Assembly (NCBI RefSeq): GCF_047345415.1 | Contig: NZ_JBLFEP010000004.1 | Span: 667,696-731,695 of the forward strand | Source: Maribacter_C sp947494565 | GTDB lineage: Bacteria > Bacteroidota > Bacteroidia > Flavobacteriales > Flavobacteriaceae | Length of the DNA stretch: 64,000 nt | Reading direction: 5' to 3' | Shown here: one piece after another, positions 1-8,583 of the stretch | Position numbering within the stretch: position 1 is the stretch's first letter | Layout: each line of letters opens with the position of its first letter | The notes under the pieces: generated by a model | The model's database searches: none | What the model saw: the letters and a program-made list of their open reading frames with translations, nothing else | What the model was told of the DNA's origin: nothing | Position numbers and translations under genes: made by a program

Positions 1-459
1 GAGCTCTATATCAGTTATCGGATGAAGACCGATGATTCGGCACTGGTCGGACCCGATAAATGGCGCGCGATATGGGAGTACAAAACCGATAATTACGGTA
101 CTTCCATGAATGGCTTTCGAATGATCGCCTTTATGGAAACCAATGCCCAAGGTATTAAACATTGGGTTTTTCAAGGTGATACGAGTCCTACCACTCCAAT
201 ATGGCAGATAGAGAATTATGATATTCCGGTACCCACGAACGAATGGTTTCAAGTAGCGTACTACATCAAATGGAGTGACAGCTCTGATGGGTACGCTTCG
301 ATGAAGGTGAATGGTGAACTGATTGCAGAGCACTCGGGTGCTACCACCACAAACTCCGACAATCTAGATTTTATCATCTTGACTCAAGTTTACGGAAATT
401 CGCACCCTATGCATCAATGGGTCGATGATATCGAAATCTGGAATGGTTTACCTGAATAA
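1..459 (+). CDS. C-terminal part of a concanavalin-like polysaccharide-active protein (5' end outside window)
   Basis: The reading frame is open to the left edge, so only the last 152 codons are visible. The segment has alternating beta strands and many aromatic residues (WRAIWEYK, HWVFQG, WFQVAYYIKW) and ends with WVDDIEIWNG, the typical last strand of a concanavalin/jelly-roll domain such as heparin-lyase-like or other polysaccharide lyase and lectin-like proteins. A phrase on a small added mass (MKVNGELIAEHSG) is also usual in these folds. No catalytic residues can be assigned from this fragment. It ends 16 nt from the convergent polysaccharide gene on the other strand. The fold is a reasonable call; the enzyme family is not established. 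Confidence 0.5.
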   Translation, partial: ELYISYRMKTDDSALVGPDKWRAIWEYKTDNYGTSMNGFRMIAFMETNAQGIKHWVFQGDTSPTTPIWQIENYDIPVPTNEWFQVAYYIKWSDSSDGYASMKVNGELIAEHSGATTTNSDNLDFIILTQVYGNSHPMHQWVDDIEIWNGLPE

Positions 460-475
460 ATGGCTATGCGGTCTC

Positions 476-2164
476 CTATTTGGCCTTATATGCGGCGTCA
501 AAGACGAACAATTTATCAGTTTGATGTAGATGGTGTGTTGCCATCAGGTTTTTGTCGAAATCGGGCTCGACAATCCGAACATTTTCCTCTTCATAGGTTT
601 CTAGGGTCAACTTCTTGATTCTGTTGATATTCAAAGCGCGGCCGTAGACACCTTCGGTATTTCTTTGTGAAGGTCGATAGTACTCATTTTCATATTCGAA
701 TATCGCTCCTCCGTTACGTGCGACGCGAGCATCTATGATCACGGGGTTTTGCGCATGTGGCAGTATGGTATTCAGTGCTACGGAATCTACTTTATAAATG
801 AACAGCTCGCTGTTCAACGGTGAAGTCTCCGCCATTTGCTTATTGATAAACAACCATTTTTGATTTTGGGTATCATCAAAGAAAAACGCATCGGCTACCT
901 GTTCACCCTCGAAGGCTGTGGTAGCAAGCTCCCATTTGGTCGGAAAGTCAAGGGCCCTGTATATCTCCAACCTTTTATTCTCGGAAGTTTCCGGCATAAG
1001 ATAAATGACACCATCTTCTTCAAAAATAAACGGAAAGGAAAGATGGTATTCCAAATCAAGCACATCGACGATATCCAACAATTGATGCCCATCTACCTTT
1101 CCACAAGAAATCTTACCTCGGTTTGTTTTATAAGAGTAGTTTTCAAAGAACACGTAGTCCTCACCCCCATAATTAAATAAAAAGGGATCGGCCCAAAATT
1201 CGTCTTTTGCCATTTTCAAAGGCTTGAGACCATGAGGAGTACCTTCAAGAAAATTACCCTTACCTATGAAGACCGACCAACATTCATGGCGTTGCCCCCA
1301 AAGTCGATAGGCCATACGCCGCTCTAATTTGTCCCATAGGGAGATATAGAATGTGGTGATATACCTCATCACTTGAAACAGTGACGGGTATTTATATTTG
1401 ACCTGCCCGTGGGGGCAACTAGGGTAGTTATACCCTTGCCGAAGTTTTTTAAAGTTCTTCAGAAGTATGGAAACCCCTCCTTCGCTCGCCATGGTAGCGG
1501 TTTCTACCATAGACCATCCTCGATTGAAAAAGGCATGGTCTATCAATTGCATTTGGCCATTTGGAGAATAGGAGATCAACCTACATTCAATTGATGATTC
1601 TTTTTGTACTACTTCATTAAAACCAATGGGACTATAGTGCGCTCCAACTGGACTTCCAAAGCAAAAGGACCAAATACCATTTTTAGCCCCTTCGGCAAGG
1701 CGAACAGGTACGCAAAGCGAATCCAAACTGATGATAAGATCTAGATTGCTTTGTTGTAGTCGTTCAATAATCGTCTTTGTGATTTCATCGTATTTCGAAC
1801 TGTCTTGCCCTTCGATCTCAATTGTCGGGACCGATGCCAAACGAGTGCGTAATTCGATCGTGTCGACACTAAAAACAGCCTTGAAGAATACCCGCTGTTC
1901 AATATATTTTTGAATTTTGAACAACGTCCGATTTGGGCTAAATCTTGTGAAAAAATCCCTGATCGGGCTGTGTCTTACTTGATTTTGGGTTTTATTTTCC
2001 TGAAGTATGAGGGTGAATTCAAGGGTGGGCTCATCTAAAACCGCCTCGATTATACGCCATTGCCAATTGCTAAGGTCATGAAAATCATCGATTAAAATTC
2101 CTATTCTACTATTCAAGGCGAAATGATCTTGTTTTGACAAAAAAGGCGAGCGATCCAGCAGCAC
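476..2164 (-). CDS. formyltransferase-like plus GH43-like beta-propeller protein of the polysaccharide cluster
   Basis: A 562-residue protein with two parts. Residues ~20-240 resemble a formyltransferase-like Rossmann domain (LDLIISLDSLCV followed by a GIWSFCFGSPVG-type loop). Residues ~280-560 form a five-bladed propeller with one acidic or Asn-Gly signature per blade (ADPFLF, LSFPFIF, VADAFFF, ARNGGAIFEY), as in the N-terminal domain of glucosamine inositolphosphorylceramide transferases and GH43-like folds. It is the last gene of the minus-strand polysaccharide block, 126 nt after the tyrosine kinase. The only in-frame start is GTG at 2164, because an upstream ATG runs into a stop. A role in transferring a sugar or acyl group onto the polysaccharide is inference from context. 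Confidence 0.5.
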   Translation of the reverse strand: MLLDRSPFLSKQDHFALNSRIGILIDDFHDLSNWQWRIIEAVLDEPTLEFTLILQENKTQNQVRHSPIRDFFTRFSPNRTLFKIQKYIEQRVFFKAVFSVDTIELRTRLASVPTIEIEGQDSSKYDEITKTIIERLQQSNLDLIISLDSLCVPVRLAEGAKNGIWSFCFGSPVGAHYSPIGFNEVVQKESSIECRLISYSPNGQMQLIDHAFFNRGWSMVETATMASEGGVSILLKNFKKLRQGYNYPSCPHGQVKYKYPSLFQVMRYITTFYISLWDKLERRMAYRLWGQRHECWSVFIGKGNFLEGTPHGLKPLKMAKDEFWADPFLFNYGGEDYVFFENYSYKTNRGKISCGKVDGHQLLDIVDVLDLEYHLSFPFIFEEDGVIYLMPETSENKRLEIYRALDFPTKWELATTAFEGEQVADAFFFDDTQNQKWLFINKQMAETSPLNSELFIYKVDSVALNTILPHAQNPVIIDARVARNGGAIFEYENEYYRPSQRNTEGVYGRALNINRIKKLTLETYEEENVRIVEPDFDKNLMATHHLHQTDKLFVFDAAYKAK

Positions 2165-2290
2165 TACCTCATTAAGGTTTCATAAATATATCAGGAAATT
2201 CGAAGCGCACGCGTATACATCATCATGAATTTCGGATGATTTTCGATGCACTTGCCATGCCGTCAAAATAGGATAGTCATTACTCCCCTT

Positions 2291-4687
2291 TTAAGCGGAT
2301 TTTTTCAGAGGCCCATTATTCTTTTTGACTTTTTTCTTATACCACGGTTGCTTGACTGGTGTACTGCTGTCATATCCATAGGTATAGCCATAATTGAACT
2401 CGGTACCCTTCACCTGACCTACTGCATTGAGAACATAGGCCATATTACGTAACTTTTTGGTTCGGTTCAACTCCTTCGAAAATTGCAATAACTTTTTGTC
2501 CGTAAACCCAGATCGTACGGCAAAGAGCGTAATATCGGAATATTTTGAAATCAACAGCGTATCGGTAACCAACATGGTAGGAGCCGTATCTACAATTACA
2601 TAATCAAACTCTTTTCTGGCTTTTGCCATGAAATCACCGAATCGCTTACCCGATAAAAGTATGGGTGCGTTTTTTGGAATACCTCCACTTAGATATACTT
2701 TGTGATTAGTATTGTCATCGAATCCTTCGTTAATACAATCTTCAAAACCCAATCTGGGGTTGATAAGGTAATCGGACAAACCTGGAATATTCTTATCTAG
2801 ACCAAAATAGGTATGCAGTTGGGGATTTCTCAGATCCGCCCCAATGAGCAGTACCCGTTTTCCCATACTGGCATAGGCCAAAGACAAGTTCATGGCCAAT
2901 AAGGTCTTTCCTTCAGCCTTTACACAAGATGTGACAAAAATCACCTTGCCGTCATCTACATCTTCGGAAGAAAGCAGGTAATCGGTATTGGTACTCAATA
3001 TGCGAAAAGACTCCGCGAGGGTAGAACGGTCATTTACATTTGCGAAACTTCGTTCCTTACTGAAATATGGGATCTCTATGAGTACCGGTATTTCCGGATT
3101 ATTCTTTTCAATGTCGTGTCTACCGTGTACTTTCGTATCAAGGGTAGCCCGTAAAAAAACCACTAGAAACGGCATTAAAAGTCCCAAAAACAAGGACAAT
3201 GGATAGACAATCGTGGCCTTAGGCCACATGGGTTTGGTATTGGTCACCCCGTAGTCGATTACCTTAACTGTCGGAGAGGTAGCGGCATACTCGATGGCGG
3301 CTTCTTCTCTTTTTCGTAAAAGTAAGAGATAGAGATTCTCCTTGATACTCTGTTGGCGTTCGATCGACCGAAGCATACGTTCTTTCTCAGGAAGTCTCGA
3401 AAACGAGAAGCCGGCATTTTCCTGCTCTCGATTCAATTGCCTCAACGAAACGTCTAATTGTGATTCGTAAACATTGACCGAATTTAAGATATTTAGCTTG
3501 CCAAGTTCTAACTGTTCGGACAGCGCCTTTAACCTCGGGTGATTCGCTCCAACGGTAACGACAAGTTTCTGTCGTTCTCTTGCCATTTCGTTATACTTGG
3601 TGACCAGTTCGTTCAACCCTTTATTATCCAATCCGATATTTCCGGGCAGTAAGTTGTAGGCAATCTCCTCCGATACGGTCCTTTTCAACAGCTTTGATAG
3701 CGATATTTGCGTTTTTAATTGAGCCAGTCTTGCATTAGCTACCGACTTTCTTCGCAGGCTGACGTTTGCATCCTCTTGAATGAAAGAGAGGTTCTCAGCC
3801 TTCTTAAAGTCTTGCTTTCCGGCTTCAATGGAATCCAGCTCTTCCGATAAATTAATAAATCTTTTATCGATAACCTCTAAGGTCCGTTTGGCAACTAATT
3901 GACGATCGGTAACTCCATCTTGATCAAAATTGGTCACTATGGAATTCAATATGGCTTCGGAGAGTTCTCTACTTTCCCCAAGGAGGGTCAGTGTCAACAC
4001 CTCGCTCAACTGTTGTGATGCGCTTATTTTTAAGTCGTTCGATAGTGCAATGGTCGTCTGTTTGGCTTGATTTAAGACTATTTTGTACTTATTGTCTTTA
4101 TAGTCTTTGATATTTGCGATTTCTGTAAGATTGATGGTAAACGGTAAGTCATCGCTAGAAGACGAATCTCCCTTGTCATACGGAAGAATATGCCGCTTTC
4201 CCTTCGCATCGGTAATGATGAAGCTTGACGAACTCAAGTAAAGTTCAAACTTCAAGGGCTTTCTTAGAGCATCTTCTGAAATCGCCTTGCTCACCACAAA
4301 AGGAGGCTTGAATATACGTCGGTACGAATAGTTCTCAAACTCATGGTACTCGACGTCCAAATTCAATTCCCGTACGACGTTATCCAATAATCGATATGAT
4401 TTCAGTACTTCTACGTGGTTTTCAAGACTGAGCCGCATGGCCTGGTTCGCCACCACGATTTCATTAGGAATAATATTCGATCGCTGCGTATCATCTAAAA
4501 TCTTGACCTTGGCTACGGTAGTAAAGGTTTTTGTAGCATAGGTCGTATAAAAATACCCTAATGCAACAAATACGATACAGCTGATTACGAACCATGGCCA
4601 ATACGCAAAGTATTTGGAAAGTAAATCCGTGATGGTAATGGGCTTATCATTCTCCTTAAAGTCTGCTATATGGGGTTTTTCTCTCAT
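2291..4687 (-). CDS. Wzc/GumC-type chain-length determinant with BY-kinase domain
   Basis: Inner-membrane co-polymerase and autokinase controlling polysaccharide length and export. A Wzz domain with a first membrane segment (WFVISCIVFVALGYFY) is followed by a long periplasmic coiled-coil region, a second membrane segment (IVYPLSLFLGLLMPFLVVFL) and a C-terminal kinase domain. Walker A is KAEGKT rather than the usual GEGKS/T, Walker A' is LLIGADLRNP, and the Walker B-like strand is DYVIVDTAP. The C terminus carries a Tyr cluster (NYGYTYGY) and a basic tail, as expected for autophosphorylation. I prefer the ATG at 4687 (MREKPHI); a GTG at 4711 would add eight residues. The downstream neighbour is the propeller protein. 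No Wzb phosphatase or Wza channel is adjacent. Confidence 0.87.
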   Translation of the reverse strand: MREKPHIADFKENDKPITITDLLSKYFAYWPWFVISCIVFVALGYFYTTYATKTFTTVAKVKILDDTQRSNIIPNEIVVANQAMRLSLENHVEVLKSYRLLDNVVRELNLDVEYHEFENYSYRRIFKPPFVVSKAISEDALRKPLKFELYLSSSSFIITDAKGKRHILPYDKGDSSSSDDLPFTINLTEIANIKDYKDNKYKIVLNQAKQTTIALSNDLKISASQQLSEVLTLTLLGESRELSEAILNSIVTNFDQDGVTDRQLVAKRTLEVIDKRFINLSEELDSIEAGKQDFKKAENLSFIQEDANVSLRRKSVANARLAQLKTQISLSKLLKRTVSEEIAYNLLPGNIGLDNKGLNELVTKYNEMARERQKLVVTVGANHPRLKALSEQLELGKLNILNSVNVYESQLDVSLRQLNREQENAGFSFSRLPEKERMLRSIERQQSIKENLYLLLLRKREEAAIEYAATSPTVKVIDYGVTNTKPMWPKATIVYPLSLFLGLLMPFLVVFLRATLDTKVHGRHDIEKNNPEIPVLIEIPYFSKERSFANVNDRSTLAESFRILSTNTDYLLSSEDVDDGKVIFVTSCVKAEGKTLLAMNLSLAYASMGKRVLLIGADLRNPQLHTYFGLDKNIPGLSDYLINPRLGFEDCINEGFDDNTNHKVYLSGGIPKNAPILLSGKRFGDFMAKARKEFDYVIVDTAPTMLVTDTLLISKYSDITLFAVRSGFTDKKLLQFSKELNRTKKLRNMAYVLNAVGQVKGTEFNYGYTYGYDSSTPVKQPWYKKKVKKNNGPLKKSA

Positions 4688-4840
4688 TCGATATTGAATA
4701 CGGCGAACCACCTACTATTTCACGGCGATCCTCTTGTTTCACTAGATGATTCACTTTATAACGTGGTGCTCAGTCTCCTAGTATATCCGAATACATCATA
4801 TCCGATCTCTTGAAATTCGAATTGAACTGTATAGGACCGT

Positions 4841-4868
4841 CAAAGTTATGTATTAATACCCCCTTAAA
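4841..4868 (-). promoter_or_regulatory. candidate promoter for the wzc-like gene
   Basis: On the minus strand TAACTTTG (4848-4841) matches the Bacteroidota -7 element TAnnTTTG exactly. A TTTA (4868-4865) lies 16 nt upstream where TTTG is expected. Transcription would start about 145 nt before the ATG at 4687. The weak -33 match keeps the confidence modest. Confidence 0.35.
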
Positions 4869-4870
4869 GC

Positions 4871-5968
4871 TTATAAATCGTTGAATGTTAATATTTTATC
4901 GATAATGCGTGTAGCTGTTTTACCATCCCAAAGATGTGGTATTCCTCCCGTTTTCCAATTTCCAGAGAACAGTTTTGCCATTGCAGGTTTTATCGATTTT
5001 GGATCAGTACCCAAGAGTTCATTGGTACCCTCGGTAATGGTCTCCGGTCGTTCCGTATTGTCGCGAAGTGTCATACACGGAATTCCCATAACAGTGGTCT
5101 CTTCGGTAATTCCTCCTGAATCGGTTATTACCGCCTTTGAATTTGCTACAAGGTAATTGAACTCTAAATATCCCAAAGGTTCTATCATATGTAAACGCGG
5201 GTGTTCGATATTTAGTGCTTTCAAGACTTTGGCGGTACGGGGATGGACAGGAAAAACCAAAGGTAGATCCCCTGAATGCAAAACGATCTCATCTAAGAGC
5301 GCCTTTAACTGACTCTCTTCATCCACGTTGGCCGGCCGATGCAATGTCATGACAATATAATTTTTCTCTTTCAAGTTCAAATCTTTCCATGCCGACGGTG
5401 CTCGAAAACGTGGTCTTTGTTTGAGCAAGGTATCGATCATGGTATTACCTACATAGAATATGCTTTTCTCAGGTACCCCACTGCGTCTCAAATTTTCGTT
5501 TGCTATCTCAGAAGTCGTAAAGAAGTAATTGGTAATGGAATCGGTTACGAGTCGATTGATTTCTTCGGGCATAGTCCAGTCATTCGAGCGAATACCTCCT
5601 TCTACGTGGGCCACTTTGGTATGAAGCTTTTGTGCAACTATGGCACATGACATGGTTGAAGTCACATCGCCCACAACAAGCACAAGGTCTGCGGGATTAT
5701 TCTGTAACTCTTTTTCGAAGCTCGTCATGATAGCCGCTGTCTGCTCGGCCTGAGACCCACCTCCAGCTTCTAAATTGACATCCGGCTCTGGAATTTCCAA
5801 TTGCTCGAAAAAGCTACCTGACATTTTCTTATCGTAATGTTGGCCGGTATGTACCAATCGATACGAAATATCTTTTCCTTCTTGTTTCGCCTCTTCAATG
5901 GCATGAATGATCGGAGCTATCTTCATGAAGTTAGGGCGCGCCCCGGCTATTAAAGTAATTTTTTTCAT
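4871..5968 (-). CDS. wecB: non-hydrolysing UDP-N-acetylglucosamine 2-epimerase
   Basis: Interconverts UDP-GlcNAc and UDP-ManNAc in the cytoplasm, supplying the substrate of the WecG/TagA transferase encoded three genes upstream. The 365-residue length is that of the family. Visible motifs are GARPNFMK at the N terminus, HTGQHYD (~residue 42), VEGGIRSND (~123), MPEEINR and the nucleotide-binding DSGGITEE (~283). It starts at ATG 5968 (MKKITLIAGARPN), 63 nt after the deacetylase gene. The pairing with a GT26 transferase supports the ManNAc direction. The exact sugar was not tested. Confidence 0.92.
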   Translation of the reverse strand: MKKITLIAGARPNFMKIAPIIHAIEEAKQEGKDISYRLVHTGQHYDKKMSGSFFEQLEIPEPDVNLEAGGGSQAEQTAAIMTSFEKELQNNPADLVLVVGDVTSTMSCAIVAQKLHTKVAHVEGGIRSNDWTMPEEINRLVTDSITNYFFTTSEIANENLRRSGVPEKSIFYVGNTMIDTLLKQRPRFRAPSAWKDLNLKEKNYIVMTLHRPANVDEESQLKALLDEIVLHSGDLPLVFPVHPRTAKVLKALNIEHPRLHMIEPLGYLEFNYLVANSKAVITDSGGITEETTVMGIPCMTLRDNTERPETITEGTNELLGTDPKSIKPAMAKLFSGNWKTGGIPHLWDGKTATRIIDKILTFNDL

Positions 5969-6031
5969 TGGTTGGAAATTCTATTTTATTGCATTGTATC
6001 AATGATACAACTTCTTTTTGGATTTTATGAT

Positions 6032-6883
6032 TTAGTTTAAATCTACCCTCATGGTAGTTTCCCAATCGACTTGGGCAATAGCTTGATTTAAGTCAATGAA
6101 ATCGAAGTCGTTTATCCACTTCCTAAGTTTCGATTCGCAAGCTTTCAAACCGACATACGATTTGAATCTTCTCGATGTGGAAAGTCCCTCGATCACTGGC
6201 TGTTCATAATCAAAATCCCTGGGATGAAAATAGGTCATAACATAGTCCGATTTCTTCGTGGAATTTTTAATGAACGTGTACGGAAGTAATCTAAAATAAC
6301 CTCCACCCGAAAAAATCACGGACTTACCCAGTACAGACCTTGTATTTATTGGGAATTCTTTCAAAACGGCTCCATTATACTCCAAGAGAGAGGGAGTGGC
6401 AGTTTCATAAGCTGGAAGCCCTCCATGGGCCCGGCTTGTCGGAAAAACCGAAGAGTCGACCCTGATTCCTAATTCGTATAATACTTCAAATGCCCATTTA
6501 TTCCTTTCCATAATAGAAAAGCCCGGAGCTCTGAAAGAGGTTACTTTTTTACCTGTACAATCTTCAATGGTCTTGATTGATTTTTCTACATCCTTATAAA
6601 AAGTGGGTCTATCTTGTTCATATACCAACTGATGTAAATGGGTATGACTGCCTATCTCATAGCCACGATCTGCAATTTCACGAATGACCTCCGGAAAACG
6701 CTCTGCCATCCACCCTACTACGAAAAAAGTCGCATCTACTTTGGTCTCCTCTAGAATACCATAAATGGTCTCCATATTTCGATGGATCCTAGGTTCAAAA
6801 TTCGACCATTCTCTCTCGGTCTTCGTCGACGCGTTGTCAAGAATATGAAACCACTCTTCTATGTCAAATGTCAATATGTTCAT
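6032..6883 (-). CDS. NodB-type polysaccharide deacetylase (exosortase-cluster type)
   Basis: A 283-residue carbohydrate esterase family 4 protein expected to remove N-acetyl groups from a lipid-linked or growing polysaccharide. The metal motif is present: TFDIEEWF at the N terminus with the Asp-Glu pair used in this subgroup instead of TFDDG, SHTHLH (~residue 79) and RAPGFS (~119). The C-terminal part (YFHPRDFD, then a helix) is the DUF3473-like extension found in deacetylases of XrtA/PEP-CTERM polysaccharide clusters. No signal peptide is visible, so it probably acts in the cytoplasm. It lies 24 nt after the FemAB-like gene, the usual partner in such clusters. Confidence 0.85.
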   Translation of the reverse strand: MNILTFDIEEWFHILDNASTKTEREWSNFEPRIHRNMETIYGILEETKVDATFFVVGWMAERFPEVIREIADRGYEIGSHTHLHQLVYEQDRPTFYKDVEKSIKTIEDCTGKKVTSFRAPGFSIMERNKWAFEVLYELGIRVDSSVFPTSRAHGGLPAYETATPSLLEYNGAVLKEFPINTRSVLGKSVIFSGGGYFRLLPYTFIKNSTKKSDYVMTYFHPRDFDYEQPVIEGLSTSRRFKSYVGLKACESKLRKWINDFDFIDLNQAIAQVDWETTMRVDLN

Positions 6884-6907
6884 ACTCGAAATACTCCAAA
6901 AGTGGTT

Positions 6908-7885
6908 TTAATATACGTATTTGGAAATTTTGTGACCGAAAAAAACCGAAGTCTTCAAGGGTTGTTGTTTCCATATTTTAGTCAAAAAAGTCAACTCCTT
7001 TATCGATTTGCCAACAGGCTCGGAGTAATTATAGAAAACAGGTAACTCCAAAGGGTTCCATTGCTTTTTAAATCTATGATTATTGCTGTCGATAGTCGAT
7101 CTACCAAAGGAGAAGTAGGTATGCTTTTTCTCCACTGAAGACCGTAACATTTCCCAACATATCAGAGCGTGTATATTAAACCGATCATATTCATTGTCGG
7201 TCGAAGACCAACAAACCTCATTAAAACCGAGATATGACAACGCCATACCCGAGGCAATAACTTTTTCGCCGTCATATAATACCGCAACTTGAACGTCTCC
7301 AAATCGGTAATCGGTCAATAGGTTCTTAAAGAACACCTTGCCCAATGGAGGTGATCCAAATCTCAACATTTTTCGGGTATAGAGGTCGTAAAACTCATCC
7401 AAAAGTTCTATTCCACCCAGTTTACAAACATATCCTAATTTCCTTGCCTTTCTGATCTTTTGACGAAGCTTGGACTTCATTGCCATCATCTGTACCTCAT
7501 CCGATTCATGTACGTTGAGCACACAACTGACTTTTTTATCGTAGACATGATCAGATAGTTTCTCAAAACCCCTTACTTCGAAATCTTTGCCTTCGAAAAG
7601 TGTATTTAAGTCGACTTTCACCTTTTCGTCAGATGCGATAATCGGGCCACCATATGAAAAATGTGGCATTGATATTATCTTTCCGCGAAAATGTACCATA
7701 GGTACCACTCCGATAATGCCTTGACCTTTGCGAATAAATTTATTCTCACTTTGGTAACCAAAGGTTTTCGAAAGAATAGCACCAAGGGAAGGATTATGGG
7801 CTAGCGTGATCATTTGATCATTCCTTTCCCCTTCCAAAAATTTATTCCATGCATCAAAGTCTTCACAAGTAGAAAGTTGCATCAT
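6908..7885 (-). CDS. FemAB-like acyl/aminoacyl transferase of polysaccharide cluster
   Basis: A 325-residue protein with the double-GNAT layout of FemAB proteins. A basic helix (MKSKLRQKIRKARKLGY) lies mid-protein, followed by FYDLYTRKMLRFGSPPLGKVFF and the acceptor-domain strand VAVLYDGEKVIASGMALSY. The GSPP...FF motif is typical of the FemAB proteins found beside DUF3473 deacetylases. Its start overlaps the stop of the WecG/TagA gene by 4 nt, so the two are translationally coupled. It probably adds an acyl or amino-acyl group to an amino sugar, perhaps one freed by the neighbouring deacetylase; that link is inference. Confidence 0.75.
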   Translation of the reverse strand: MMQLSTCEDFDAWNKFLEGERNDQMITLAHNPSLGAILSKTFGYQSENKFIRKGQGIIGVVPMVHFRGKIISMPHFSYGGPIIASDEKVKVDLNTLFEGKDFEVRGFEKLSDHVYDKKVSCVLNVHESDEVQMMAMKSKLRQKIRKARKLGYVCKLGGIELLDEFYDLYTRKMLRFGSPPLGKVFFKNLLTDYRFGDVQVAVLYDGEKVIASGMALSYLGFNEVCWSSTDNEYDRFNIHALICWEMLRSSVEKKHTYFSFGRSTIDSNNHRFKKQWNPLELPVFYNYSEPVGKSIKELTFLTKIWKQQPLKTSVFFGHKISKYVY

Positions 7886-8583
7886 AACTTATTGAATATC
7901 AGTTTTACAAAATATGGAATAAGTCGAATGTCGCGCATAATACGTTTTCGGGGTTCCATCATGGTGCGGTATACACCTTCTAGTTTATGATCTATCCACC
8001 ATTGCGGCGCTCTTTGGACAAGTCCGGTATACACGTCGAAACTTCCTCCCAAGCCTTGATAAACGGCAGGGTGTTTCTGGTACATTTCCTCCATAAGCAG
8101 TTCTTGTTGGGGCGACCCCATAGCAACAAAAACCACATCTGGTTTCTTTTCCGTAATATCGGCCAATAGCGCAGTACGTTCAGCCTCATTGTTCAAATAA
8201 CCATTTCGATAGCCCAAAATATTGATTCCGGAATAGTCCGATTTTAGATTAGCAATCGTTTTTTCGATAACCTCATCGGTACCGCCAACCAAATAGAACG
8301 ACTTTTTAGTTTGGTATTGTTCAATAATGTCGAGCCACAACTCGCAACCCGGAATACGGTCGACCTCTGCATGTCCTCTTTTTTGAAGGGCCCAGACTGC
8401 CCCCATCCCATCGGGATAGCCCACATTTCTGTTGATGATACTGCGGGTTACATCAGTAGCGTGGTAAATTTTTTCCCCATTTACGGCTATCAAAATACTC
8501 TTGTGTTGAAAAACATATTCCATCAACTCTTGACGGGTTTTCGGCACATAGGTTTTGACGCCATTGAACAATTCTGAAACCAT
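7882..8583 (-). CDS. WecG/TagA/CpsF family N-acetylmannosaminyl-type glycosyltransferase (GT26)
   Basis: A 233-residue GT26 transferase that moves ManNAc or ManNAcA from its UDP donor to an undecaprenyl-linked acceptor. Family motifs are ITRSIINRNVGYPDGMGAVW-type nucleotide loop (~residues 45-68), RIPGCELW (~77), YLVGGTDEV (~97), DVVFVAMGSPQQE (~148) and QGLGGSFDVYTG (~176). TAATG couples it to asnB (1-nt overlap), and its stop overlaps the FemAB start. The UDP-GlcNAc 2-epimerase in the same operon would supply its donor. Confidence 0.9.
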   Translation of the reverse strand: MVSELFNGVKTYVPKTRQELMEYVFQHKSILIAVNGEKIYHATDVTRSIINRNVGYPDGMGAVWALQKRGHAEVDRIPGCELWLDIIEQYQTKKSFYLVGGTDEVIEKTIANLKSDYSGINILGYRNGYLNNEAERTALLADITEKKPDVVFVAMGSPQQELLMEEMYQKHPAVYQGLGGSFDVYTGLVQRAPQWWIDHKLEGVYRTMMEPRKRIMRDIRLIPYFVKLIFNKL

